DNA of 64,000 nucleotides from Verrucomicrobiales bacterium (GCA_947478865.1 CANJXF010000004.1:57339-121338), one strand, 5' to 3'. Shown: positions 46,970 through 56,597, numbered from the stretch's first letter. The notes: generated by a model not told the origin, from the sequence alone. A program made the numbers and translations.

Positions 46970-47824
46970 ATGGCCCAGAAAAATTACTCAACCTGGAATC
47001 AGCGGATCCCGAAGAGCCGTGGGCCAAAAGGTCCACCCGCATTCACGCTGATCGAACTTCTCGTGGTCATTACGATCATTGCCATTCTCGCCGGGCTCCT
47101 GCTGCCCGCCCTATCGAAGGCCAAGGAAAAGGCCAAGTCCATCCACTGCATCAGCAATTTGAAACAAACGGTGCTGGCCACCAAAATGTATATGGATGAC
47201 CACAGCGGGGTCATCCTTCCGCTCTGGGTGCAACGAGGCGCGCCGGGTTGGAGTGACTGGAACTACGATGCCGCCACATTTGCGATCCAGGTTCCCTCGA
47301 CGCTTTGGTGGCCGGACAAACTACGCCTGGATGGTTACGCGAAAGCGCATCGGCTTTACGATTGTCCATCGCTCTTCACCCCCGCCACCCTGGCCGGAGG
47401 TGGCTCGATCAACTCGGTGCAGCCGCTCGGAATCGGCATGAACTTTCCCGAATACGGCTGGACCGCGCCCGCACCAGGTGGAGGCGTGCATCCATTCAGT
47501 GTCGCGCGTGAATCTGGAGTCACTCGGCCCAGCTCATCCCTCCTTTATGCGGATGCAGCCAGAGTCTCAAATCCCAGCGAGTCCAATCCCGACGCATGGA
47601 TGGAAGTCATTGCCACGGGCAGCACCTACTTTCGCGTGCCGAGTGATGTAGCCTCCTATCAGGAAGGGGACGCACGTTCCGTGGGGCGGCATGCCGCGCG
47701 GGTAAATGCCGCCTGGTTCGATGGGCACGTGGCCGCCGTCAAAAACAGTTCGCTCGGTTACAAGCTTCCCCGCATGAACGAAGAAGCCTTGTGGGCTCGA
47801 AACCACAGCGGCGAGTCTCCATGA
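46970..47824 (+). CDS. Prepilin-like protein with N-terminal methylation motif
   Basis: A 284-residue protein with a type IV prepilin motif at about residue 25-45 ([20 protein letters not shown]) and a C-terminal [18 protein letters not shown] with the H-x9-DG motif common in exported proteins of Planctomycetes and Verrucomicrobia. The usual glycine before the cleavage site is replaced by alanine, as in many of these. The head is followed by [18 protein letters not shown], typical of pseudopilins. It follows the GH99-like gene by 21 bases and may form a secretion-linked surface protein with it. Individual role unknown. Confidence 0.8.
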   Translation: MAQKNYSTWNQRIPKSRGPKGPPAFTLIELLVVITIIAILAGLLLPALSKAKEKAKSIHCISNLKQTVLATKMYMDDHSGVILPLWVQRGAPGWSDWNYDAATFAIQVPSTLWWPDKLRLDGYAKAHRLYDCPSLFTPATLAGGGSINSVQPLGIGMNFPEYGWTAPAPGGGVHPFSVARESGVTRPSSSLLYADAARVSNPSESNPDAWMEVIATGSTYFRVPSDVASYQEGDARSVGRHAARVNAAWFDGHVAAVKNSSLGYKLPRMNEEALWARNHSGESP

Positions 47825-47878
47825 GGGTTTTGGTAAAATACCGGCTGGGCCACCACATCGATTACATTTGCCGCCTGC

Positions 47879-49450
47879 TTACTTTTTCGAACCGCGCAAC
47901 CGCAACTTCTCTTTGATCAGGTCGAAGATTTCGTGGGCTGATGGAATTTTCATCGCGATCGCCAGCGAAAAATAGATCGCCGCGGCCACCGTCATCGGCA
48001 CGAAGACCGCGCCGGTTTTTCCGATCAGGTTTTGGTGGCCGATCCTCGTTTCCCAAAAATATTTCGCGCCCCACGCAGCAACTCCCGCCAGCACGGCGGC
48101 AATCAAAAGCGGGCCGAGGGTGCGGCGGATTTCGGCCATTTCCAGGAATTTCAATTTCTTCCGCAGCGCAATAAATAGGAAGCTGACGTTGAAAACGGCG
48201 GTGAGGCTATTGGCCAGGGCCAGCCCTCCCTGGCGCAGCGGAAAAACCAAAAACATGGCGAGAATCAGGTTCAGCCCAAAACATACGATGCTGATTTTCA
48301 TCGGCGTTTGCGTGTCGCCCAACGCATAGAAACCGCGCGCAAGGATATTGACGACCGAAAACGCGACCAGGCCAGGCGCGAGAAATGACAAGGCCAGGGC
48401 GGTGCGTTGCGTGGAGAGGAAATCGAATTTCCCATGCTCAAAAATCAGGCGAATGATCGGCTCGGCGAGAATCAGCAGGAGCACCGATGCGATCAAATTC
48501 ACAAAAATCAGGTGGTTCAATCCTTTGGCCAGCGTGGTTCGAAACTCGGGATATTTCTTCTCCGCGGCCAATCCAGAAAGGGTTGGCAGCAGAAACGTGG
48601 CGAGCGAGATTCCGAAAACGCCCTGGGGCAATTCCATCAGGCGCACGGCGTAATCGAAGGAGGCGACGATTTGTTTATCGACGAGATAGGCCACGCCGTA
48701 GGTGACGAGCACGTTGATTTGAAACGCGGCCACGCCAATCGTGCCGGGCAGCATCTTGCGCACGACTTCGCGCACGGTCTCGTTTTTCCAGGGCGACACC
48801 CAGACGTAACGAAATCCTTCGCGACGCAAATTAGGCAACTGAAAAAGCGCCTGAGCCGTTCCCGCCACGAGCACGCCCACGGCCAGGGCGAAGATCTGCA
48901 CCTCCAGCGTTTTGCCCCAGCGCGGCGCGAGGAAAACGACGGAGGCAATCAGGACCAGGTTGAGAACCGCCGCGCCGAGCGCCGGAATGAAAAAGCGCCC
49001 GCGCGCGTTGAGCATTCCCATGAAGATCGCAGCCAGGCAGACCATCAGCATGTAGGGAAACATGAAGCGCAACAGGCGGAGCATGAGTTGCGTATCGGTG
49101 TCGAATCGATGGACTGCGAGCGCCGCCGTTATTCCCAGCATCACTGCGGCGATGATCGCGGCGGAGATAATGATCAGCCCGGAGATCACCGCGTTGGCAG
49201 CGCGCCACATTTCGGTTTGTCCGGCGGTCTTTTCCTTGAGCTTGAAAATGGGAATGAATGCGACGGTCAACGCGCCTTCGCCGAGCAGGCGTCGAAATAA
49301 ATTTGGAATTTGAAATGCCAGCTTGAATGCGCTGGCCACCGCCGTGTCGCCCATGAAATGCGAATAAAACATTTCGCGCACCATGCCGAGAACGCGGCTC
49401 ATCAAGGTGGCCGCACCCATCGCGCCGGAAGATTTCAACATTTGCGACAT
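47879..49450 (-). CDS. murJ: Lipid II flippase MurJ
   Basis: A 523-residue MATE/MviN-family membrane protein with 14 or so helices. The N-terminus MLKSSGAMGAATLMSRVLGM and the motif FRRLLGEGALTVAFIPIF match MurJ. ALGDTQTPMKISI is also seen in the family. It flips the peptidoglycan precursor lipid II across the inner membrane. It is transcribed on the minus strand, next to folA, but with a 107-base gap holding heptamer repeats. Convergent with the prepilin-like gene. Confidence 0.94.
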   Translation of the reverse strand: MSQMLKSSGAMGAATLMSRVLGMVREMFYSHFMGDTAVASAFKLAFQIPNLFRRLLGEGALTVAFIPIFKLKEKTAGQTEMWRAANAVISGLIIISAAIIAAVMLGITAALAVHRFDTDTQLMLRLLRFMFPYMLMVCLAAIFMGMLNARGRFFIPALGAAVLNLVLIASVVFLAPRWGKTLEVQIFALAVGVLVAGTAQALFQLPNLRREGFRYVWVSPWKNETVREVVRKMLPGTIGVAAFQINVLVTYGVAYLVDKQIVASFDYAVRLMELPQGVFGISLATFLLPTLSGLAAEKKYPEFRTTLAKGLNHLIFVNLIASVLLLILAEPIIRLIFEHGKFDFLSTQRTALALSFLAPGLVAFSVVNILARGFYALGDTQTPMKISIVCFGLNLILAMFLVFPLRQGGLALANSLTAVFNVSFLFIALRKKLKFLEMAEIRRTLGPLLIAAVLAGVAAWGAKYFWETRIGHQNLIGKTGAVFVPMTVAAAIYFSLAIAMKIPSAHEIFDLIKEKLRLRGSKK

Positions 49451-49464
49451 CGGGTGCGGACTTT

Positions 49465-49499
49465 AGAGTCCCAAGCCTAAAGTCCAAAGTCCAAAGTTT
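49465..49499. repeat. Degenerate 7-base tandem repeat
   Basis: Five consecutive 7-base units on the plus strand: agagtcc, caagcct, aaagtcc, aaagtcc, aaagttt. Same period and similar units appear before trpD (59301-59335) and a related set lies inside trpD. It fills part of the gap between folA and murJ. Confidence 0.7.
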
Positions 49500-49557
49500 C
49501 CCTCGCCGCCGCATCTCGTGAGAGCGCGGATCATTTCGTTCTCGATCAACCGCGCGC

Positions 49558-50109
49558 TCACGAGACGCGGCAGCGCTTGTTTTTGTAATGAAGAATCTTG
49601 AAATCGGGGCAGTCGAGAATCTCTTCGGCCAGTTCGAATTGGTCTTCAAACGGCGGGAAAAAGGCGTCGCCTTCCACGACACGTTTTACCAGGGTGAGAT
49701 AAAGATCGGAGCAGAGTGGCAAAGCTTGTTCGTAAATTTGCGCGCCGCCGCAGATGAAGATCTGGCGGTCGGCCAATTCGGGATTCATTGGTGCTCGGCC
49801 TTCAGGCCGCTTCATCGTCGTTTCGCCCTCCGCTATCGAAGCGGCCTGAAGGCCGCGCTCCGTAAGTTCATTCAGATCCGAAATCGTTTGGACTCCGGGA
49901 TATTGAAAATTCGTCCGGCTTAAAACAAGGGTCGTGCGGTTCGGCAGCGGCTTCCCAATCGACTCAAACGTCTTGCGTCCCATGACGATGATTTGTCCGG
50001 TGGTCATTTTTTTGAACCACTTGAAATCCTCCGGCAGATGCCATGGAATTTTATTTCCGTTTCCGATCACGCGATTTTCGCTCATCGCGGCAATGGCTTT
50101 GAAGTTCAC
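49558..50109 (-). CDS. folA: Dihydrofolate reductase with an extra palindrome-encoded insert
   Basis: A 183-residue enzyme that reduces dihydrofolate with NADPH. Motifs: MNFKAIAAMSENRVIGNGNK, IPWHLPEDFKWFKK (W-x-x-P-E-D) and ICGGAQIYEQALP, all DHFR signatures. Normal DHFR is about 160 residues; this one has about 26 extra residues (about 83-108, ERGLQAASIAEGETT and on) just before the ADRQIFICGG strand. That insert is encoded by a long inverted repeat (see the repeat entry) and lies at the surface-loop position. The frame is preserved, so the protein is probably active. It overlaps the SanA-like gene by four bases (ATGA). Confidence 0.93.
   Translation of the reverse strand: MNFKAIAAMSENRVIGNGNKIPWHLPEDFKWFKKMTTGQIIVMGRKTFESIGKPLPNRTTLVLSRTNFQYPGVQTISDLNELTERGLQAASIAEGETTMKRPEGRAPMNPELADRQIFICGGAQIYEQALPLCSDLYLTLVKRVVEGDAFFPPFEDQFELAEEILDCPDFKILHYKNKRCRVS
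49793..49858. repeat. Palindromic element inside folA
   Basis: Two 20-base arms (49793-49812 and 49839-49858) are complementary except at one position, with a 26-base spacer. Each arm itself contains the small palindrome ggcct-tc-aggcc or its complement. The element is in frame with folA and adds about 26 residues. It resembles the REP/MITE-like palindromes that litter intergenic DNA in other genomes. Confidence 0.85.
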
Positions 50110-50804
50110 AGTGTGCTGGCGGTCAGGACGATGGGTTCTTTCGGTCCGGAAAATTTCGGGCTGCGATGCAGCAGATACAAATCAAGCGCACACCAGCCGC
50201 GGGCCAGTTGCTCGCGCGCTTTCACGCGCAAGGTCCAACGAATCGCCTGCAGATCAGGAGCGGCAAAGGCGACGGCGTCCAGCCCGCGTTGCTGCGCGAT
50301 CCAGAGGGCGCGCGGACAATGGAACTCTTCGGAAACAATCGTGCACCGCGCCAGACCGAAAACAATTTTTGCCCGCACGATCGAATCGAGCGTGCGGAAA
50401 CCGGCGTAGTCACACGTGATCGCGGTCGCCGGAACACCGGCCGCGACCAGGGCATCGCGCATATCGCCCGGCTCATCATACCCGGCCACATGATTGTCTC
50501 CGCTGACGAGCAGATGACGCACTTTGCCCTCGTGATACAACCTGGCCGCCGCATCCATTCTTTGGTTGAAATGAAAATTGGGATTTCCCTGCTGCGTCAG
50601 TTTTCCGGTGCCCAGCACCAGTGCGACATCACGCGCGGGAACCGAGTCGGTTGAACGGAAAATTTTGTTTCTGGCCGCGTTGTGGCAAACGCGGTCGGCG
50701 GCAAGAATGAAACCGGCGGAACCAACCGCCAAAACCGCAAGACCAGCCAGAATCCAAAGACGCCTGGCTCGGACCCAATTGTAAATTCTGTGAAGATTCT
50801 TCAT
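50106..50804 (-). CDS. SanA/YdcF-family (DUF218) membrane protein
   Basis: A 232-residue protein with one N-terminal membrane helix (about 16-33, LWILAGLAVLAVGSAGFI) and a DUF218 domain: DVALVLGTGKLTQ, HLLVSGDNHVAGYDEPGDM, and CDYAGFRTLDSIVRAK. SanA-like proteins affect envelope integrity in enterobacteria (vancomycin tolerance); the exact chemistry is not settled. Basic and acidic residues of the DUF218 pocket are present. It is upstream of folA with a four-base overlap, and 181 bases from the next gene on that strand, where no coding sequence was seen. Confidence 0.88.
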   Translation of the reverse strand: MKNLHRIYNWVRARRLWILAGLAVLAVGSAGFILAADRVCHNAARNKIFRSTDSVPARDVALVLGTGKLTQQGNPNFHFNQRMDAAARLYHEGKVRHLLVSGDNHVAGYDEPGDMRDALVAAGVPATAITCDYAGFRTLDSIVRAKIVFGLARCTIVSEEFHCPRALWIAQQRGLDAVAFAAPDLQAIRWTLRVKAREQLARGWCALDLYLLHRSPKFSGPKEPIVLTASTL

Positions 50805-50984
50805 CTCATTTTTTCTCCAGACGACGCGTTCATAAACCTTGGCCGGAGTTATTCAAGGGCGGCTCGTGAGCTCAAACTATGCGAAGAGGGTGAACCTATT
50901 CAATGCGTTTCGGCGAATAGTCCAGAAAGTTTGAGTCCTGAATGGCCTAACCAGCACATGAAGATCGCGGGTGACCACTTCATT

Positions 50985-52757
50985 TTATTGGCTAACGACG
51001 CGATAGAATCCGGCCTGGGCGGTAATTGATACAGAAACAGGCGGCGTGGCGTTGGTGAGAAAATCCGTCCAGTCATCCGCCGCCAGGTGGGTTGACCGTT
51101 GCACATGGTATGGCGGGACGCCGCCCGTCCAGTTGATGAGCGCCTCCGCCCCTTGCAAGGTCAACGTCAGACGAACCGGCGATGGCATAACGGTCAGCGT
51201 ATCGTTGAACGTCGTGTTACCGAGGTAGTTCGGCGACCAACTGGTGGTGGTGGCGGTAATGACGATTAAATTGGTCTGCCCAGAGACAAGTGGGATGTTG
51301 GCCGCCGTCCAGGCGTTGCTGCCCAGGGCGATGCCTTGGGCGTTGTTCGCGAGGTTGGTCCAGGAAACCAGGGTCACCGCCTGCCCCATGGCCCCGGAGG
51401 TCCCGGCCAGATCGAGGTTGGTGGCATCGGTGCGATAGACCGACCCACCGGTCGGGTAGGTGATTGAAAGAATCGGCTGGTTTGTGGGAGTCCCGCCGCG
51501 CCGTTGGGCCATCATCCAATCGACAAGCCCCGGCGTACGGTAAGCAGTCGGCCAAATTCCGTGGAAACCCGATTGGTAACGCGTATAGAGAACGTTGGCA
51601 CCGGCGTTGCGCAAACCAGCTACCCCGTTATCAGACCAACTGACTGGTATGGTAGTGTCGCTCGCGCCATGAAAGTTCCAGATGGGCACTCGCAAGCTGA
51701 GAGGAGGAGCGTCCTGAACCGAAGTGCAGGACCAACCAGCCGACATTGGCACCGCTGCAGCCAGTAGCTGGGGATGACGCGCGATCATGATCCACGAGAG
51801 GTATCCACCCATCGAAAGGCCGGTGACGTAAACCCGATCCGGGTCAATGGCGAACTGGTTCTCCAAAGAAGCGAGGAGGTTGGTCGCGCACTCCAGGAAC
51901 AAATCGTACTGCACGCAAGATCTCAGGGAGTAGGGTATTTGTGGAGCAAGGTAGAAGCATGGGAATTTTGCCAGGTTGGTGGCCGAGAGAAAGGGAAACT
52001 GACCGTTGTCCTTCATCTGGCTCACGTTGTTGGTGCCAGACTCGTCCGCGCCGTGCCAGAACAGAACCAGCGGATAGTTGGTGTTCGGATTATAGTTAGG
52101 CGGCAGGAACAGCCGATAAGGAAGCTGGGTACCTTGAGCATTGGTGAAAACCCAACCTGCGGCTACGGAGAGTTGGCCAACCTGGCTGGTGATGGCGCCG
52201 GCCAAATTGGTCAGCACCACTGTGTAGGACCCGGCATTGCTGGGCTGCACATTGGAGAAAACCAGAGTGGAGTTGGTTGCACCTGGAAGGGCAACATCAT
52301 CCTTACGCCACTGGTAGGAAAGCGACGTGCCGGTGGCAAAGGCGGTGAAGCTCGGGTTAGCTCCCGCTATCGCGACTATATCGCTGGACAGGTAGAGGTT
52401 ACCGAAAAGAAAGAGGTTTTCGGGCGGCACAACGATATAGAGATGCGCTGCCGCGCTATTCGTGATACCCGAAGTATTGGAGACAATAGCGCGGTAATCC
52501 GCCTCATCACTGGTTTGCACATTGGTCAGGATCACCGTGGCGTTTGTGCGATTGACCAGATCCGTCCAATTTCCGTCGAGCTTCTGCCACTGGTAAGCGG
52601 GTGCCGGGGTGCCGGTCGCACCGACGGTGAAACTGGCCGTGCTCCCGACGACGTTGGTTTGGGCCTGCGGTGGTTGCGTGACCACGGGCTGGCCGAAGCT
52701 CACTCTAATAGTCGCCAGCAGCAGCCCGGCGGTGAGGAGCGCGAGATGGGTGCTCAT
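50985..52757 (-). CDS. Secreted esterase with two Ig-like domains
   Basis: A 590-residue exported protein. Signal peptide (about 1-23); two Ig-like domains (about 25-110 and 115-200, each with Y-Q-W and N-A-G-S-Y signatures); an alpha/beta hydrolase domain (about 205-425) with nucleophile motif GLSMGG, acid HGASDTT and histidine GFHGIW; then two beta-rich segments, the last ending HVQRSTHLAADDWTDFLTN. It resembles feruloyl/PHB-depolymerase-type esterases found in polymer-degrading soil bacteria. It probably removes ester groups from plant or microbial polysaccharide. It is separated from thyA by a 360-base gap. Confidence 0.87.
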   Translation of the reverse strand: MSTHLALLTAGLLLATIRVSFGQPVVTQPPQAQTNVVGSTASFTVGATGTPAPAYQWQKLDGNWTDLVNRTNATVILTNVQTSDEADYRAIVSNTSGITNSAAAHLYIVVPPENLFLFGNLYLSSDIVAIAGANPSFTAFATGTSLSYQWRKDDVALPGATNSTLVFSNVQPSNAGSYTVVLTNLAGAITSQVGQLSVAAGWVFTNAQGTQLPYRLFLPPNYNPNTNYPLVLFWHGADESGTNNVSQMKDNGQFPFLSATNLAKFPCFYLAPQIPYSLRSCVQYDLFLECATNLLASLENQFAIDPDRVYVTGLSMGGYLSWIMIARHPQLLAAAVPMSAGWSCTSVQDAPPLSLRVPIWNFHGASDTTIPVSWSDNGVAGLRNAGANVLYTRYQSGFHGIWPTAYRTPGLVDWMMAQRRGGTPTNQPILSITYPTGGSVYRTDATNLDLAGTSGAMGQAVTLVSWTNLANNAQGIALGSNAWTAANIPLVSGQTNLIVITATTTSWSPNYLGNTTFNDTLTVMPSPVRLTLTLQGAEALINWTGGVPPYHVQRSTHLAADDWTDFLTNATPPVSVSITAQAGFYRVVSQ

Positions 52758-53117
52758 ACGATTCTTGTCATGCGAATTGAGATAAAATTCTTACTAAATA
52801 TAGACGTCATTGTTTTTGGACGCTGCGCAGTTCGGGGAGAAATAATCGATGCGCGTGCGGGTTCATGGACCAACTCTGCGATGGGGAGCACAATCCAGCA
52901 ATCCAATTCTTGCCATTGGCTTACGTTCTTTGAATGGTCCAGCGCGTTTGCCTAGCCCGAGATTCCAGACGACACATTCAACCGGTCTTGGTGGGAAGTG
53001 GAATAGGTTCGAGTATCGGCCTGTTGCGAGGTGATTTTGAGGCGGTCGCTACCATCCACGAGCGCGGCAATTTTCAAAGTAGGACGTGGTGTTCACCGGT
53101 CCAAGATTAGGCACAAA
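52758..53117. other. Intergenic region upstream of the esterase gene
   Basis: About 360 bases between the esterase start and the thyA stop, both on the minus strand. I see no convincing coding frame, RNA gene or repeat here. A promoter for the esterase gene is expected, but I could not place it. Confidence 0.45.
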
Positions 53118-53912
53118 TTAAACCGCGATCGGCGCTTTGATTCCGGGATGCGGGTCGTAGCCGATCAGTTCCAGATCTTCGTATTTGAAGTCGTGAATGC
53201 TTTTGATCGCGGGATTCAGTTTCATTTGCGGCAAGGGACGCGGCTCGCGGGTGAGCTGGAGTTTCGCTTGCTCCAGATGATTCGAATACAAATGCAGATC
53301 GCCGAAGGTGTGGACGAAGGTTCCCGGTTTCAAATCGCAAACCTGCGCGACCATCAGCGTGAGCAAAGCGTAGCTCGCAATGTTGAACGGCACGCCCAAA
53401 AATAAATCGGCGCTGCGCTGGTAAAGCTGGCAACTGAGTTCACCGTCCTGCACAAAAAACTGGAAGAGCGCGTGGCACGGCGGCAGCGCCATTTTTTCGA
53501 TCTCGCCCACATTCCACGCGCTGACGATCAAACGGCGGCTGTCGGGATTCGCTTTGATCTGCGCGATGACAGAGTCGATTTGATTGATGGAGCGTCCGTC
53601 CGTGGTTCGCCAGTCGCACCATTGCGCGCCGTAAACGCGGCCGAGATTTCCATCGGCATCGGCCCATTCGTTCCAAATGCTGACGCCGTGGTCGTTGAGG
53701 AATTTGACATTGGTGTCGCCGCGCAGAAACCAGAGCAGTTCGTAGAGGATGGATTTCAGGTGCAGCTTTTTCGTGGTGAGAACGGGAAAGCCGTCGGCGA
53801 GCGGGAAGCGGGCCTGCGCGCCAAAAACGGACCAGGTGCCGGTGCCGGTGCGATCAGGCTTGAATTTGCCTTTGTCGAGAACGAGTCGGAGCAGTTCGTG
53901 ATACTGGAGCAT
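53118..53912 (-). CDS. thyA: Thymidylate synthase
   Basis: A 264-residue enzyme, the same length as the E. coli protein. It methylates dUMP to dTMP with methylenetetrahydrofolate. The N-terminus has [20 protein letters not shown] with the phosphate-binding arginine, and the catalytic cysteine is C146 in [10 protein letters not shown]. The C-terminus [14 protein letters not shown] is intact. folA, needed to regenerate folate after ThyA, lies about 3 kb away on the same strand, separated by a SanA-like and an esterase gene. Confidence 0.97.
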   Translation of the reverse strand: MLQYHELLRLVLDKGKFKPDRTGTGTWSVFGAQARFPLADGFPVLTTKKLHLKSILYELLWFLRGDTNVKFLNDHGVSIWNEWADADGNLGRVYGAQWCDWRTTDGRSINQIDSVIAQIKANPDSRRLIVSAWNVGEIEKMALPPCHALFQFFVQDGELSCQLYQRSADLFLGVPFNIASYALLTLMVAQVCDLKPGTFVHTFGDLHLYSNHLEQAKLQLTREPRPLPQMKLNPAIKSIHDFKYEDLELIGYDPHPGIKAPIAV

Positions 53913-53996
53913 AATTATTTCAACAAGGCGCAGCGATGCGGAGAAACGTCAGGCTGAAACATTTCAGATCGTTGCGCCTCGGCAGTTTTAGGTTCT

Positions 53997-56597
53997 TTAC
54001 AGGGATTCGCCAAGCTCTTCCGCCGACTTTTCATTCCGGGATTTATCCTGCGTTTTCAGCAAGCCACGGCGCTTGGCGACTTCGTCCAGCAGGACGGCGA
54101 CGATGCGTTGCAGCTCGCGCTGTTCGCGTTTGAAAAACCAAATGAAAAGAGGCTGGACCAACAACAGCCACCAGAGCCAATGGAGAGTGGTTCCAACAAA
54201 GCCGATGATGAGCAATTCAAAGCCAAGCGCCGACCAGAAGGCGACTTTGCCGGGAAGCGACCACGCGGTGCGCAGGCGGCAGCGGAACATCTGTTTGTTG
54301 TCGGAGTGCGGCTCGGCGACGGTGGTGAGTTGAAGATTGGTCCAACGGTTGCCGAAGATTTCGACGTCGAATTCGCTCCAGCCGGTGTCGGTTTTGAATT
54401 GCCATCCCTGCTCTTCCAATCGCGCCAGAATGCTGCGCAGGAAATCGAGGCGATCCATCCAGGACTCCGCCCAGTATTCGACACGGTCGATGCGCACCCC
54501 TTTGTCGCGCAACTCGATGGATTCGAGGCTTTGATAGTCGGCTTGCGGATTCGGCCGCAACGTCAAGCGGCCCTGGTAACGCGCCCAGCCGCGGACCATC
54601 GGCTGAAGAAAATAGAGCAGCGCAACGAGGGGCTGTGACCAAAAACGCTTTCGGTTTCGAGGCAGCTCGGATTGAAATCCGGCCGCCAGGCACACCGCAA
54701 TGGAAAGGAGGACACTGGCCAGGCCGAGTGATAAAAGGTATCGGAATGGCACGGACAAAACCAGCAACGGCAAACTGACGAGGACGTGATATTCGAGAGT
54801 CGTGCACAGCATCAGCACCGAAGCGGGTTCGGCGCGGTACAACGTTTGGAAAAAGCCGGTGGCGAAAAGTCCGTGATAAATGATCGGCCGGTTGACGGTG
54901 ACGCCGAATTTCGATGGCGTGTAAATCCGACCTTGCCAGATGCTGCCGCCGATGGAGTTGAAATACTCGGGATGCCGGCGCACGAGCAGCGCTTCCGCTT
55001 CGCCGTATCCGCGTTGCTGATTCAAATAGCCGGCGATGGTCGAGCGGCGATAATGCCAGACAAATCCAGCGGGGCTGAAGCCGATCTTGTAGCCGCGCTG
55101 TTGCAAGCGCCAGCAGACATCCACGTCATCGCCCGCGCGCTGATAGATCGCGTCGAACCCGCCGATTTCCATCAAGGCCCATTTGTAAAAGGCCATGTTG
55201 CAACCGGGAACGTGTTCGGCCAACCGGTCGTCCAGCATCACGTGCGCCGGTCCGCCGGGAGACACCTGCACGGCTGCCGCAACCAGGGAATCTTCGGGCG
55301 GGAGAAAATTGTGGCCGCCGATGCCGATGAAGTTGCTGTTCAGCAGATGGGCGACCAAATAATAGAGCCAATCTTCGTCCGCGCGGCAATCGGAGTCAGT
55401 GAACGCGACGATCTCGCCGGTGGCCGCACCAATGCCGACGTTTCGGGCGACGGACAGACCCTGATGCTTCTGGCGAAAGTAACGGACAGTTTTGTAGAGC
55501 GAAGCCACCTGCGCCGTGGTGTCGGTGGAACCGTCATCCACGAGAATGATTTCGTAGTTGGGATAATTCAGGCGCTCCAGGGATTCCAAACAAGCGCGCA
55601 GCGTCCGGTCGCCGTTGTAGCTGGCCACCACGACCGAGACTTTGGGGGTTTGCGGCAGGGGAAAATAGGGCGCGAGGGCAAACTGCTTCTGCACGGCCGC
55701 GAACGATTTCTTCGGCTGACGATCGCGCGTCGTAATTCCCATGCCCCAATCTTCGATCTGCCGGCCGTCTTTGTGCCAATCGTCGGTGAGGCTAAATAGA
55801 ACCGTTCCGGCCAGCCCGCTGCGGAAACAGGTTTCGATCTGCCACTCGAGAATCTCACATTTCTGCTCTTCCCCTTCGCGCAAGGAATCGATGCCAAATT
55901 CTCCGATGACCAGCGGCCTGGCATCCGCGAGCATCTGGAGGCGCGCCAGATAATTTTCAAATGGCTTCTGCTGATGCAGATAAACATTGAAGCAAATGAA
56001 ATCAACATTCTGCAGGCGCAAAAATTCGGTGGGCGGATAATTCGCGAACGTGCAAAGGCAATCGGGATCGATTTCCTTGGCGACGTTGATGAGCCCCTCC
56101 AAAAAATCTTCGACGGCTTTTGCCCCGCTCCAGCGCACGATGTCCGGCGCGATTTCATTCACCACGCTGAAGGCGAAGACGGCGGGGTGGCCATGGCACG
56201 ACCGGACGGCTGAGCGCACGGCGTCACAAGCGTCCTGTCTGGCTTTGGGCGAATCGAGAAAGCAGAGGTGCTTATTCCAGGGAATATCGACCAGGAGGCG
56301 GAATCCATTTTCCAGCGCCAGATCCAGAAACCACAGGGGCGGCACGGAATAGATGCGGAGAACGTTTGCGCCCAGCTTTCGGGCGAGCGCGAGGTCGGCC
56401 GCAGCTTGTCCGGGCGAATGGAACAGGTCGCCGCTTGGCCCGGGAGTGATGGGCCCGTAAGCGACTCCTTTGACAAAGAATTTCTCGGAACCAATGCGGA
56501 AGAATTTTCCATCCAAGGATACTCGAATTCGAGATTGGCCATGAGAATCCATGAGTTTTAGACGGACGAAGCCCTCGTTGTCGTCACATCCGGCCAC
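53997..56597 (-). CDS. Fusion of a GH2/GH5-like hydrolase and a family 2 glycosyltransferase
   Basis: An 866-residue protein. Residues about 25-310 form a TIM-barrel glycoside hydrolase of the GH2/GH5 clan, with catalytic acid E148 (SVVNEIAPD) and nucleophile E233 (VIGEFGID). From about 318 the GT2 transferase starts: VSVVVASYNGDRTLRACLES, metal-binding DDGS (354-357), DSD (401-403) and QQRGYGE near 568. About five membrane segments follow between 620 and 680 and near 800-830, and the end is soluble. The hydrolase has no signal peptide, so both halves start on the cytoplasmic side. Such a fusion implies that synthesis and trimming of one glycan are coupled; the start could also be the ATG at 56552. 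Confidence 0.85.
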   Translation of the reverse strand: MAGCDDNEGFVRLKLMDSHGQSRIRVSLDGKFFRIGSEKFFVKGVAYGPITPGPSGDLFHSPGQAAADLALARKLGANVLRIYSVPPLWFLDLALENGFRLLVDIPWNKHLCFLDSPKARQDACDAVRSAVRSCHGHPAVFAFSVVNEIAPDIVRWSGAKAVEDFLEGLINVAKEIDPDCLCTFANYPPTEFLRLQNVDFICFNVYLHQQKPFENYLARLQMLADARPLVIGEFGIDSLREGEEQKCEILEWQIETCFRSGLAGTVLFSLTDDWHKDGRQIEDWGMGITTRDRQPKKSFAAVQKQFALAPYFPLPQTPKVSVVVASYNGDRTLRACLESLERLNYPNYEIILVDDGSTDTTAQVASLYKTVRYFRQKHQGLSVARNVGIGAATGEIVAFTDSDCRADEDWLYYLVAHLLNSNFIGIGGHNFLPPEDSLVAAAVQVSPGGPAHVMLDDRLAEHVPGCNMAFYKWALMEIGGFDAIYQRAGDDVDVCWRLQQRGYKIGFSPAGFVWHYRRSTIAGYLNQQRGYGEAEALLVRRHPEYFNSIGGSIWQGRIYTPSKFGVTVNRPIIYHGLFATGFFQTLYRAEPASVLMLCTTLEYHVLVSLPLLVLSVPFRYLLSLGLASVLLSIAVCLAAGFQSELPRNRKRFWSQPLVALLYFLQPMVRGWARYQGRLTLRPNPQADYQSLESIELRDKGVRIDRVEYWAESWMDRLDFLRSILARLEEQGWQFKTDTGWSEFDVEIFGNRWTNLQLTTVAEPHSDNKQMFRCRLRTAWSLPGKVAFWSALGFELLIIGFVGTTLHWLWWLLLVQPLFIWFFKREQRELQRIVAVLLDEVAKRRGLLKTQDKSRNEKSAEELGESL

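Noticed and set aside
51774..52955. A 393-codon open frame antisense to the esterase gene
   Set aside because: No recognisable family, low-complexity composition, and the opposite strand has a clear signal peptide, Ig modules and catalytic triad.
52980..53030. A possible tRNA T-arm (aggttcgagtatcgg)
   Set aside because: The acceptor and anticodon stems that should flank it are not present, so it is a chance match.
54786..55799. A 337-codon open frame antisense to the glycan fusion gene
   Set aside because: Antisense shadow of the conserved GT2 motifs, without a promoter or family match.
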